64,000 nt of DNA from Trichocoleus sp. FACHB-40 (GTDB taxonomy: Bacteria > Cyanobacteriota > Cyanobacteriia > Cyanobacteriales > FACHB-T130). The translations under genes were made by a program, and so were the position numbers. The notes under the pieces are model-generated. The model was not told where the DNA came from. It ran no database searches and saw only the letters and a program-made list of their open reading frames with translations. The stretch lies in contig NZ_JACJPF010000035.1 of NCBI RefSeq assembly GCF_014695915.1, positions 106,210 to 170,209 on the forward strand. Reading direction: 5' to 3'. Positions 1 through 8,212 of this stretch are shown here, one piece after another. Positions within the stretch are counted from its first letter, which is position 1; each line of letters opens with the position of its first letter.

Positions 1-938
1 TAATTGCTGAGTATGCGATCGCGCCTTATCGTCTCGGACTTAGCGCTACTCCTGAGCGTTCTGATGGCAAGCACACTGATCTTAATATGTTAATCGGTGC
101 GGAAGTTTATCGCAAAACTGCTGAGGAATTAGCAGGTGCGGCTTTAGCTAATCATGAGGTGGTGCAGATTAAGGTAAAGTTATCGCAACTTGAACGCGAT
201 CGCTACAACGAGCTGATTCAACTCCGCAACAATTTTTTGCGAGAATCAAATATTTCTTTAGGCAGTAATCAAGGGTGGCAGCAGTTTGTCATGGTGAGTG
301 CGCGATCGCAAGCTGGACGACGTGCCATGTTAGCTCACCGCGAAGCTAAAGATATTGCCCTTGGTACTGATGGTAAACTGCGAATATTATCTAATATTTT
401 AGCGCAACATTATCCGGAACGCACGTTGATTTTCACTACCGATAATGCTACTGTTTATCGCATTTCTCACGAGTTTTTAATTCCGGCAATTACCCATCAA
501 ACGCCTATCAAAGAACGGCACGAGATATTAACTAAATTTCGGGAGGGAGAATACAAAAATCTGATTGCTTCTCACGTTCTGAATGAAGGGGTTGATGTTC
601 CGGCTGCAAGTGTGGCAATAATATTATCTGGTACGGGTTCGCAGCGAGAGTTTATTCAGCGATTAGGGCGAGTTTTGCGTAAGGGGAATGATGCTAATAA
701 ACGCGCTATGCTTTATGAGGTTGTGGCGGAAGATACGAGTGAGGAAGGTACTTCTAGTAGGCGACGGGGTGAGAAGAGGAATGAACCGCGAAGACCCAAA
801 GAGCGCGAAGGAGGAGCAAGAGAGAAGAAAGGGCAGTTGGAGATTTTTTATGGGGCAAATTCTAATGTTACGAAGAAAGCAGCGGAATCACCAGCAAAGT
901 GGGGAGACGATGATGAGGAAAATCTCCCTGAATCTTAG
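1..938 (+). CDS. XPB/Rad25-type DEAD/DEAH helicase, 3' part (start outside window)
   Basis: The frame is open from base 3 with no stop, so the gene begins upstream; an internal Met at 87 is not the start. The first visible residues contain GLSATPERSDGK, a superfamily 2 motif III (SAT) followed by the text usual in XPB-like helicases. A C-terminal RecA domain follows, with an ASHVLNEGVDVP segment and motif VI QRLGRVLRKG near residue 230 of the visible part. The tail (about 60 residues) is basic and Arg/Glu rich. The stop is 29 bp before the DUF790 gene on the same strand, so the two are probably co-transcribed. In archaea XPB works with the nuclease Bax1 in DNA repair; a similar role here is inferred from this pairing. 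Motifs I and II lie off the window. Confidence 0.85.
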   Translation, partial: IAEYAIAPYRLGLSATPERSDGKHTDLNMLIGAEVYRKTAEELAGAALANHEVVQIKVKLSQLERDRYNELIQLRNNFLRESNISLGSNQGWQQFVMVSARSQAGRRAMLAHREAKDIALGTDGKLRILSNILAQHYPERTLIFTTDNATVYRISHEFLIPAITHQTPIKERHEILTKFREGEYKNLIASHVLNEGVDVPAASVAIILSGTGSQREFIQRLGRVLRKGNDANKRAMLYEVVAEDTSEEGTSSRRRGEKRNEPRRPKEREGGAREKKGQLEIFYGANSNVTKKAAESPAKWGDDDEENLPES

Positions 939-967
939 TTATTTCTCTTTTTTGCGGTTCATTCATC

Positions 968-2182
968 ATGCTACCAACTGACCTGCTAATCCACAGACAT
1001 AATGGCGAAACGATAGTCCCAAAACGCCTAAGTATTGATGCGAAAAATTTAGCGGTTGCCAATGAGTTGATTATTTGCTTCCAAGAGGCATTAGGCAACA
1101 CTCAAGGAGAACTAGATCGTCAATTATCAGAATTAGAAGGTGATAGTCCAGATTATCGCTTAAAGCGAGGATTAGCTCATATTCTCAAAAGCAGCTTGTC
1201 TACTTTTGAAGTAGTTAGTCCTCTGGAACCGCCAGAATTACGAGAGCGAGTTTTTGCCCTTTCTGCACAATCAATTCCGAGTCCGCAAGCTTCTGGTGCA
1301 ACACTTAATATATTAGCTGACAAACTCAGTCAGGAACTAGAAAGAGAAGTTTTACCAAGTCAAATTCAGGCTGGACTTTACGCAGATTTAGCCGAGAATC
1401 GCATCTTAACTCAGTTTGATGGGATTACTCCAGAAGATTTGCTACACCGCTACAATTTATCTCAAGTACAAGGCGTTTTCTATCGCGCTAGTCAAATTAC
1501 TTTGAATGCTCACCGCAACGTCCCAGGAGAGTATAAACTGTTATTTCGCTATCTGAAACTGTTTCAATTGATGGCGTATATTGAGGGCGATGCGGATCAT
1601 GGGTTTACGATTACAGTTGATGGCCCGACCAGTTTATTTAAGCCTAGTACAAGGTATGGGTTAGCGATCTCTAAACTCCTCCCCGCTTTACTCCACGTTA
1701 CAAAATGGAGTCTATCCGCCATCCTCCAAAACCGCGACACCTACACCGGAACCTGGAAAACGGGACGCTTTACCCTCAATTCTGACTGTGGCTTGGTTTC
1801 CCACTATCCCCCTGGTAAGCCTTACGATAGTATGCTGGAAGCATCTTTTGCTGACCGCTGGGACTCGCTGAAATCAGATTGGGTATTAGAACGAGAAGTA
1901 GACCTGATTCCAATTCCTGGTAGTGTGATGATTCCCGACTTTCGCTTAGTACATCCTGATGGTCGCACCTTCTTACTAGAAATTGTCGGCTACTGGCGAC
2001 CGGAATATTTGCAAAAGAAATTTTCTCAGGTACGTCGTGCTGAATGCGATAACTTAATTTTAGCGATTTCGGAACGGCTGAATCTAGAAAAAGCAGGAGT
2101 AAACTTGAAGGATGTACCAGCAAGAATTATTTGGTTTAAAGATAAATTAATACCCAAGGCGGTATTAGCTGCGCTTGATTAA
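968..2182 (+). CDS. DUF790 family protein, Bax1-like nuclease partner of XPB
   Basis: This is a 404-residue protein beginning MLPTDLLIHRHNGE, 29 bp after the XPB-like helicase gene. Its length and text match the DUF790 family, whose archaeal member Bax1 binds XPB and acts as a structure-specific nuclease. The C-terminal third carries a PD-(D/E)XK-like pattern: MIPDFRL with Asp near residue 324, then LLEIVGYW with Glu near residue 338. The aromatic GYW after the acidic strand is typical of the family. No signal peptide or membrane segment is seen. The helicase-nuclease pairing suggests DNA processing or repair. The nuclease activity is inferred from the motif; the family call is fairly firm. 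Confidence 0.8.
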   Translation: MLPTDLLIHRHNGETIVPKRLSIDAKNLAVANELIICFQEALGNTQGELDRQLSELEGDSPDYRLKRGLAHILKSSLSTFEVVSPLEPPELRERVFALSAQSIPSPQASGATLNILADKLSQELEREVLPSQIQAGLYADLAENRILTQFDGITPEDLLHRYNLSQVQGVFYRASQITLNAHRNVPGEYKLLFRYLKLFQLMAYIEGDADHGFTITVDGPTSLFKPSTRYGLAISKLLPALLHVTKWSLSAILQNRDTYTGTWKTGRFTLNSDCGLVSHYPPGKPYDSMLEASFADRWDSLKSDWVLEREVDLIPIPGSVMIPDFRLVHPDGRTFLLEIVGYWRPEYLQKKFSQVRRAECDNLILAISERLNLEKAGVNLKDVPARIIWFKDKLIPKAVLAALD

Positions 2183-2444
2183 GCATCACTATATGAATCC
2201 GATTAATCTACTTTGAAATATTTTTCGCACTCGTACTAGGCTTTCTTCTTTCCAGCTTAAATGTGGCGCTATAGCAGGATAAAAGAATAATTTTCTCAGG
2301 TGCAATCGCGCCTAAATTGGTGACATTACCCATCATTCCATCCCTTAGGAAGCACTACTTCTATCTATAGTATGACGACTATGATGTTGAGGATGAGATT
2401 TAATCAAGTGCGACCTGATACTGGTAAGAGCCAAATAGAAACTG

Positions 2445-2885
2445 ATGAATACATCTCTGAAAACTCAAATTAAAAAAGGCGTTGGTATGATGTCGGTGGT
2501 TACAACTGCTGGAATTTTTCTGGCTTTTCCAGCATTAGCACAAGTTAATAGCGTTAATTCTATTAATGGCAATGCTCGTATTGACTCCTCCGCAAGCAGC
2601 CAACAATTATTCGCTCAAACCCAAACACCCGGCACCGCACCTGGAGCTGGCACCACCGACGACAGCGCACCCGCACCTGGAGCTGGCACCACCAACGACA
2701 GCGCACCCTCCACTACACCCGGCACCACCAACGACAGCGCACCCGCATCTGGCACCGGCACTACGCCTGCACGCACACCCACCACTAATACACCACAAAG
2801 CACTACTGGAGATAGCAATCTTCGTCCAGGAAGTTGGGATTGTTTACATAATCCAAATCCAGTCTGTATGAATCCTAGAAGATAG
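2445..2885 (+). CDS. Small secreted Thr/Pro/Ala-rich repeat protein, function unknown
   Basis: A 146-residue ORF opens with a positively charged N-terminus, a hydrophobic stretch (GMMSVVTTAGIFLAFPALA) and a likely signal peptidase site after ALAQ. The mature part holds imperfect repeats of GAGTTNDSAP-type units (residues about 60-110, DNA about 2625-2770), then a short tail with two cysteines (WDCLHNPNPVC). The codon pattern of the repeats also leaves other frames open, which explains the overlapping spurious ORFs there. A hairpin with a T-run follows at 2946. I do not recognise a family; an exported, low-complexity surface or linker protein is an inference. Confidence 0.6.
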   Translation: MNTSLKTQIKKGVGMMSVVTTAGIFLAFPALAQVNSVNSINGNARIDSSASSQQLFAQTQTPGTAPGAGTTDDSAPAPGAGTTNDSAPSTTPGTTNDSAPASGTGTTPARTPTTNTPQSTTGDSNLRPGSWDCLHNPNPVCMNPRR

Positions 2886-2945
2886 TTAAACTCTTTGCGT
2901 GTATGGCGTGGGAAGGTAGCGATCGGACGCCATTGACATAACCAA

Positions 2946-2970
2946 AAAGCCCCTATATTTGGGGGCTTTC
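2946..2970 (+). terminator. Intrinsic terminator after the 2445 gene
   Basis: AAAGCCCC at 2946-2953 pairs with GGGGCTTT at 2962-2969 across an AT-rich loop. It lies about 60 bp after the stop of the secreted protein gene, and a pyrimidine-rich stretch follows. Confidence 0.55.
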
Positions 2971-3130
2971 GCTTTCTGCTAAGTCAGGCTAAGGAAAGCT
3001 GTTTTTTTCCAAACATGAGAGGTCACTAATAGTTCAACAACATCAATTTGGCACGATGACATATAATTAATCTTAATGACAATAATCTGTCACAGATGAC
3101 AAACAATTAGTTACTCTACAACTAAATATA

Positions 3131-3202
3131 TGGGCGATACTGGATTTGAACCAGTGACCCCATCCGTGTGAAGGATGTGCGCTACCACTGTGCTAATCGC
3201 CC
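3131..3202 (-). tRNA. tRNA-Val (anticodon CAC)
   Basis: Read on the minus strand, the 72-nt sequence folds as a tRNA. The acceptor stem is GGGCGAT/ATCGCCC with discriminator A. The D arm is AGCACAGTGGTAGCG. The anticodon stem is CATCC/GGATG around the loop TTCACAC, giving CAC, which reads the valine codon GUG. The T arm contains GGTTCAAATCC. CCA is not encoded. The gene stands alone in an intergenic region. Confidence 0.95.
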
Positions 3203-3320
3203 AAGCTTTCTAAGTATATCACAGGCATTCACAGCCAACAACCATTTTTAATTTTGAAGTCTCTGAGCAATGTTCAATTAACCTAGTTTTTATGGGGTAT
3301 ATGAACATCAAGGAGAAACA

Positions 3321-3692
3321 ATGCCTGAAAATAGCGAAATCAATATTAATAGTGGTGATAGCATCAACCAAGAGGTGACAAATGCGGTTGAACAGTTACC
3401 TGAGTCCAATCAAGGCGGTTTACCTGGAATCAGGGAATTGCTGACTCAATTGCAAACAGTAATTCAGGCTGACGATAGCTTGCAACCAGAGAAGAAAACC
3501 AAAGCACTTCAGCAAGTGCAGATTTTAGCCGAAGCCGGGAAAAATCCTCAAGTATCCCAACACCAAACGCAAGCAGAAACAGATATGGGTGTTTTGAGAG
3601 AAATAAGCGCCGAGTTACCCAAGACGACTACTTTAATTACAACGTTTAATCAGGTATTGCCTAATATAGCCGAGATATTCGCTTTGCGATGA
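3321..3692 (+). CDS. Hypothetical cyanobacterial protein, 123 aa
   Basis: Beginning MPENSEININSGDSINQEV, this gene has a good ribosome-binding site, AAGGAG, about 7 bases before the ATG. The protein is hydrophilic and probably helical, with no membrane segment or signal peptide. The middle (LLTQLQTVIQADDSLQPE, then ALQQVQILAEAGKNPQ) resembles C-terminal tails found on many cyanobacterial low-complexity proteins. I cannot assign a function. It converges with the broken Rpn-type gene across a HIP1 palindrome. Confidence 0.65.
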   Translation: MPENSEININSGDSINQEVTNAVEQLPESNQGGLPGIRELLTQLQTVIQADDSLQPEKKTKALQQVQILAEAGKNPQVSQHQTQAETDMGVLREISAELPKTTTLITTFNQVLPNIAEIFALR

Positions 3693-3737
3693 AGCCAACA
3701 GATCGCTTTGTAACAAGAGCGCGATCGCTTTAATATT

Positions 3738-3759
3738 GTAGAACGCGATCGCGTTCTAC
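3738..3759. repeat. 22-bp perfect palindrome built on a HIP1 site
   Basis: The sequence from 3738 to 3759 equals its own reverse complement and is centred on GCGATCGC. A second HIP1 octamer lies at 3721. It sits between two convergent genes (stops at 3692 and 3774), so it may form a cruciform or hairpin that helps end transcription in both directions. That role is inferred. Confidence 0.6.
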
Positions 3760-3773
3760 TTTTAAACCCAAAA

Positions 3774-4703
3774 TTAACCCTTTGGGTGAATTTCTAACCA
3801 ACTCACCAAATCTGCTGTATCCGCAAAGTCTAACAACACCTCAGCTAAATCTTCTAATTGGGTGAGAGATAACTGGCGAATTTGCTCTTGCAACTCAGGC
3901 GCCACTGTACCAATTCGACGGTTGAGTAGCCGCATAATTACTGCCAACTCTCCCTCTTGTCTACCTTGTTCCAACCCTCGTTCTATCCCTTGCTGCATCC
4001 AACTGGTAACGATTTCCATAACTACCTCAATTTCAACTGGTTCAAAGGAAGCAATCTCAGCCTGAAAAATTTCTTCTTCTGCTGTATTCAACTGGATATA
4101 AGTATCAACAAACCCAGAAATCATTTTCATCTGTGCTGGATTTAGTCGCAGAGTTGCCAGCAGGCGCAGACATTCTGATTTAACTTTAGGACGGTCTTCA
4201 GGCGCTATGTTCATTTTAGCCATCAGCGCACTGGCTACTGGATTTTGGTGTTGCAGAAAATCTCGCCAATTCAGGCGATTTAATTGAATCAGCTGATAGT
4301 TAAACTCCAAAACCACTGTATCGGGAAATTCTACCCGGTGAAAGTTTGGCTGTGGAAGTTTGGGAGAATTGTACGAAAAGATAGCGATTGGATACACGGG
4401 GATGGCAAATTTTTCATACAACCGGGCGAAGTAACGAAACATTCGCCGCCCAAAATCTGCTTGTGGTTGCGCTTGGTGTTATAAGTGAATTAGAAAGTAT
4501 GATTCTTGTTCTCTGAATCTAGCCTTTACTAATAAATCAGCTTCATATTTTTCGCCAGCCGTGACATCAGTATATATTTCTTTTGGTTCAAAGCTGATTG
4601 AATTTGGTTCCAGATAAGCAACTATGTCTGGAAAGAATAAATCTAGAAATTCTATAAAAAACTCAGTGAGTAGTTCTTTAAATAAACGGTCATGGTCAAT
4701 CAT
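3774..4703 (-). pseudogene. Rpn/DUF4351-type PD-(D/E)XK protein interrupted by one in-frame stop
   Basis: Two open segments, 4479-4703 (74 aa) and 3774-4442 (222 aa), are in the same frame and together would make about 309 aa, normal for this family. The first ends YFLIHL then TAA at 4479-4481. Reading through gives HQAQPQADFGRRMFRYF, exactly the family text expected after a segment like FLIHVEHQ. A single change (GAA to TAA) therefore explains the break; the bases before ATG 4442 are still intact family sequence. The N-terminus (MIDHDRLFKELL) and the C-terminus (the ELAVIMRLLNRRIG to LEDLAEVLLDF region) match the Rpn-like nuclease and DUF4351 ends. The start ATG overlaps the recG stop (ATGA at 4700-4703), suggesting translational coupling. 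A sequencing error cannot be excluded. Confidence 0.75.
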
Positions 4704-7186
4704 GTTAAAATCGCGCCACCCATTAAGCGCTGGTAGCGATAGTCTAACTCAGCTTTCATTAAAGGATGTTGCTCTAATTTTTTATCTTGCAATATCACCT
4801 TTTCAGCTGCATCCCGCGCTATATTTAAAACTTCTTGATCTTCCACTAAACTTGCCAAAGCTAAATCTTGCACCCCAGACTGGCGAGTACCTAACACTTG
4901 ACCGGGGCCGCGTAACCGCATATCCATTTCCGCAATGAAAAAGCCGTCTTGGGATTGTTCCAACACGTTCAACCGATAACGTGCATCTGCGGTTTTACTG
5001 CTGCTCATCAAGAGACAGTATGATTGGTGAGAACCCCGACCAACGCGGCCCCGCAACTGGTGCAACTGAGATAAGCCGAAACGCTCCGCATTTTCAATTA
5101 GCATCACCGTAGCATTAGGCACATCGACACCAACTTCAATCACGGTGGTGGAGACAATGATTTGAGTTTGGTTGTCGCGAAATAAGTTAATTGCCTCGTC
5201 TTTCTCGGCTGAAGTCATACGGCCGTGTAGCAACCCTACCTGAAACTGGGGGAAAATACTCTCAGAAAGGCGCTGATGCTCCTCCACTGCTGAGCGCACA
5301 TCCAGCTTTTCTGATTCTTCAATTAAGGGTAAAACGATATACGCTTGCCGTCCCTGAACGATTTCGCGGCGGATCAGGTCATAGGCGTTGGTGCGTTCCC
5401 TCCCGGTTAAAACTGTCGTGTGTATCGTCTGACGGCCGGGTGGTAGTTCGTCAATCTGACTGACATCCAAATCGCCATGCACTGTTAGCGCCAAGGTTCG
5501 GGGAATCGGGGTGGCTGTCATAGTTAATACATGGGGATGTTCGCCTTTTTGCTGCAAAAGCGCCCGTTGTTCTACACCAAAACGGTGTTGTTCGTCAATT
5601 ACTACTAAACCCAGCTTATGGAAATTAACTTTGTCTTGAATTAAGGCATGAGTACCTACTAATAGAGGTAATTCTCCTGTTTCTAATTGGGAGTGAATTT
5701 CCCGACGTTTGGCGGTTTTGGTGGAACCTGTCAGCAGTTCTACTGGTAAATGTAGGAGGTTGAACCAACCGACTAATTTGCGGTAGTGCTGTTCTGCTAA
5801 AACTTCCGTGGGAGCCATCAACGCTGCTTGGTAGCCGGATTGGATGGCGGCGAGGATGGCAATTACTGCTACAACAGTTTTACCAGAACCGACATCCCCT
5901 TGTACCAACCGATTCATCGGGCTGGATGATTGCAAATCGTTGAGGATGTCGTTAAGAACTCGCTGCTGGGCGTTAGTTAGCTTGAAAGGTAAAACTTTGT
6001 GGAATTGCTCGATGAGTTTACCTCTGGGAGCTAAAATTGCACTTGCTTGCTTTTGGCGTTGGGCTTGACGACGCATGAGGAAACCCAACTGGAGGTAGAA
6101 AAATTCATCAAAGACTAAGCGACGACGGGCGGCTTCCTTGGCGGCACTGTCTGGGGGAAAATGGATATTAGCGATCGCTTCGGGTAACTTCATTAACCCA
6201 TACCCATCCCGCAAAGCAGCAGGTAAAGGGTCTTTTAGCTGTTTAGCAGCAGGTAAAGCGGCAATTACCGCACTCCTGACCATATCAGCCGCCACACCCT
6301 CAGTGAGCGCATACACTGGCACCACCCGACCAATCGACATAGAATCAATCGTGTCTCCTGGGTGTGCCAAAACTTCCATTTGTGGTTCTTCGAGAGTAAT
6401 ACCGTATTGACTCTTTTTCACCAAGCCAGATGCCGCCACGATTGTCCCCACCGGATACCGACTCTTTTGACCTTCCTGCCAGCCGCGATTGCTGTAGCGA
6501 TTGCCCGCAAAAAAGCGGCTGAGGGTGATTTGGCCGGTTCTATCTTTCAGAACCACTTGGAAAATCGTTAATTTCTGGTTTTTGGGACTACTAAAGCACG
6601 TACAGCGCTTTACAGTTCCCACGACTGTCACCGTCTCGCCTGCTTCGAGTTCGCAGATATTCACTTGGCGGGCATAGTCGATGTGGTCGCGGGGGTAGTA
6701 GAAAAGGACATCCCGCACCGTCTGTAAACCCAGCTTGGCTAAATATCCGCTTTTTCTCACCCCCACATCCGGCAAATGCGAGAGCTGTTGGTCGAGAGAT
6801 ACACCTACATTAGACTGAACTAGGGGAGCCGTTAGCGGGGCTTTGTAGTTGGGGTTTTCAATAGTATATTGTTCTCTGTTTTCCCTTGTTTGTTCTTGGA
6901 TTTGTTTGTTGCTACATTGTTGCATCTGGTGAAGAAACCGCCGAGTTTCTGCTACCAAATGTTGTCGTTCTTCAAGTGGGAAGTCAGGATAACGGGCAAA
7001 TTTGTTTGCCATTTCTTGCCACCTGCGGCGTTCCATAGGTATTAAGGTAGCTGGAGGTTTGCCAAACTCCAAACACAAGAATTCACTGAAACGATATTGT
7101 TTTCCCATCAAGTCCGTGAAGCCCCGTTCTGCTTCCACCGCCAGGGCTTTTTGCAATCGCAACCAATCCGGTGATTCTGTTTCCAT
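4700..7186 (-). CDS. recG: ATP-dependent DNA helicase RecG
   Basis: RecG remodels stalled replication forks and branched DNA. This 828-residue protein has an N-terminal cyanobacterial extension of about 140 residues, a wedge/OB-fold region (GVRKSGYLAKLGL onward, then VTVVGTVKRC), a helicase core with Walker A GDVGSGKT near residue 428 and the DEQH box (VIDEQHRFGVEQR) near residue 530. TATPIPRT follows, then the second RecA domain with VIEVGVDVPNATVM and QLRGRVGRG. The start ATG at 7186 has the ribosome-binding site AAGGAGA 6 bases upstream. It lies 23 bp after an upstream hypothetical gene and overlaps the following broken gene by 4 bases, so the three look like one operon. The family call is secure. 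Confidence 0.97.
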   Translation of the reverse strand: METESPDWLRLQKALAVEAERGFTDLMGKQYRFSEFLCLEFGKPPATLIPMERRRWQEMANKFARYPDFPLEERQHLVAETRRFLHQMQQCSNKQIQEQTRENREQYTIENPNYKAPLTAPLVQSNVGVSLDQQLSHLPDVGVRKSGYLAKLGLQTVRDVLFYYPRDHIDYARQVNICELEAGETVTVVGTVKRCTCFSSPKNQKLTIFQVVLKDRTGQITLSRFFAGNRYSNRGWQEGQKSRYPVGTIVAASGLVKKSQYGITLEEPQMEVLAHPGDTIDSMSIGRVVPVYALTEGVAADMVRSAVIAALPAAKQLKDPLPAALRDGYGLMKLPEAIANIHFPPDSAAKEAARRRLVFDEFFYLQLGFLMRRQAQRQKQASAILAPRGKLIEQFHKVLPFKLTNAQQRVLNDILNDLQSSSPMNRLVQGDVGSGKTVVAVIAILAAIQSGYQAALMAPTEVLAEQHYRKLVGWFNLLHLPVELLTGSTKTAKRREIHSQLETGELPLLVGTHALIQDKVNFHKLGLVVIDEQHRFGVEQRALLQQKGEHPHVLTMTATPIPRTLALTVHGDLDVSQIDELPPGRQTIHTTVLTGRERTNAYDLIRREIVQGRQAYIVLPLIEESEKLDVRSAVEEHQRLSESIFPQFQVGLLHGRMTSAEKDEAINLFRDNQTQIIVSTTVIEVGVDVPNATVMLIENAERFGLSQLHQLRGRVGRGSHQSYCLLMSSSKTADARYRLNVLEQSQDGFFIAEMDMRLRGPGQVLGTRQSGVQDLALASLVEDQEVLNIARDAAEKVILQDKKLEQHPLMKAELDYRYQRLMGGAILT

Positions 7187-7209
7187 ACTTTCTCCTTAGT
7201 GCCTAGTCC

Positions 7210-7992
7210 CTATTCTTCAAACCAACACGCACGCCAAGCGGCTTGAGCATCTGCAACGGTACGCTCACGCTGCTTTTTCTGAAATTCCCGGCGGAGTGTA
7301 GTGAACTGTGCGTTGAGGTTGCGAATTTGGTTGCGAAACGCCATTACAGTTGAGTCAGCAAACTCAATTTCCGATAACCGCAAATGAATTGCCACGATTG
7401 GCGTGACATTGGAGTTTTGGATAGTTGGAAATTCTGGCATTTCTATGTCATCATTGGCGATTTCGATCGCCAATTTTATGATATTGGGTCGTCCTCCCAC
7501 TGGTTGAGCTGATGGCTCTGTTTTGACAGCAGCTTCCAGAACCGCGGGCGGGAATTTGTTGGGTAAAATACCAGTTTCCTGTAATAGGCTATTGATGTCG
7601 CAAGAGACTGAGATCAAGGTTTCGCTAATGGCGCTTTCTAGCTGATCTTGCCACTTAGCGATATCTTCCAGGTTTGTTGTCGGGACGCTGTTGGCTGCTG
7701 TCTCGATGGGGCGAGGCTCCAAGTGCAACAACATCTGTGTTTGAGCTTTACGTGCTAGTTGCAGGAGGTTCTGCTGTAATTTCTGTCTTGCGTCAACAGG
7801 CAAGCTTAGGAAGGCTTCTGGGTAAGCCTGAGTGCAAAGATAATAAATAGCTTGGATTAACTGCTGGCGCATTGCTTGCTCCAAGGCAGTCAGGTATTGG
7901 TTGTAGGTGTTGTGGAATTCAGACGCGATCGCGTCAGTCGCTTCTTGCAGCACTGCCATATCCCGCTCTATTTGCTCTACTGTTCTCGCCAT
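7210..7992 (-). CDS. Conserved hypothetical protein upstream of recG, helical
   Basis: The open frame extends to 8037 but begins there with TTG; the first ATG (MARTVEQIERDMAVLQ) is at 7992 and gives 260 residues, which I prefer. The protein is rich in Gln, Ala, Leu and Glu with probable coiled-coil helices at both ends (residues about 1-60 and the last 45, FRNQIRNLNAQFTTLRREF). No catalytic motif, signal peptide or membrane segment is visible. It precedes recG by 23 bp on the same strand, so it is likely co-transcribed. The function is unknown to me. Confidence 0.65.
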   Translation of the reverse strand: MARTVEQIERDMAVLQEATDAIASEFHNTYNQYLTALEQAMRQQLIQAIYYLCTQAYPEAFLSLPVDARQKLQQNLLQLARKAQTQMLLHLEPRPIETAANSVPTTNLEDIAKWQDQLESAISETLISVSCDINSLLQETGILPNKFPPAVLEAAVKTEPSAQPVGGRPNIIKLAIEIANDDIEMPEFPTIQNSNVTPIVAIHLRLSEIEFADSTVMAFRNQIRNLNAQFTTLRREFQKKQRERTVADAQAAWRACWFEE

Positions 7993-8112
7993 AGCATCAT
8001 CTAGACAGCTGCTTATCTGAACGTTACTTGCGTACAACTGTACTACTCTAATTTAGAATAACGGCTTATCGTCATTAGTCAATCGTCAACATCAGGTCTC
8101 AGGACTAATGAT

Positions 8113-8152
8113 AAAAGACAGGTCAGCCATGTGAGGGGTTGACCTGTCTTTT
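8113..8152 (-). terminator. Intrinsic terminator after tsf
   Basis: A perfect 13-bp stem (8113-8125 with 8140-8152) has an A-run on one side and a T-run on the other, so it can act in both directions. It lies 60 bp beyond the tsf stop on the minus strand and would end the rpsB-tsf transcript. Confidence 0.8.
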
Positions 8153-8157
8153 CGACT

Positions 8158-8195
8158 CTTGATAGCAGCTCTAGAACCTAGTAGCTGCTATCAAG
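8158..8195. repeat. 13-bp inverted repeat next to the tsf stop
   Basis: CTTGATAGCAGCT at 8158-8170 is the reverse complement of the bases at 8183-8195, with a 12-base loop. It lies between the tsf stop (8213) and the strong terminator at 8113. No U-run follows on the minus strand, so it may protect the mRNA 3' end rather than terminate. Confidence 0.5.
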
Positions 8196-8212
8196 GGGAG
8201 TGATCGCGCTGA

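Noticed and set aside
2566..2871. Overlapping plus-strand ORF of 101 aa and two minus-strand ORFs in the repeat region of the secreted gene
   Set aside because: They arise from repeat codon composition (His/Pro-Leu and Cys/Gly/Val-rich) and lack starts, signals or family text.
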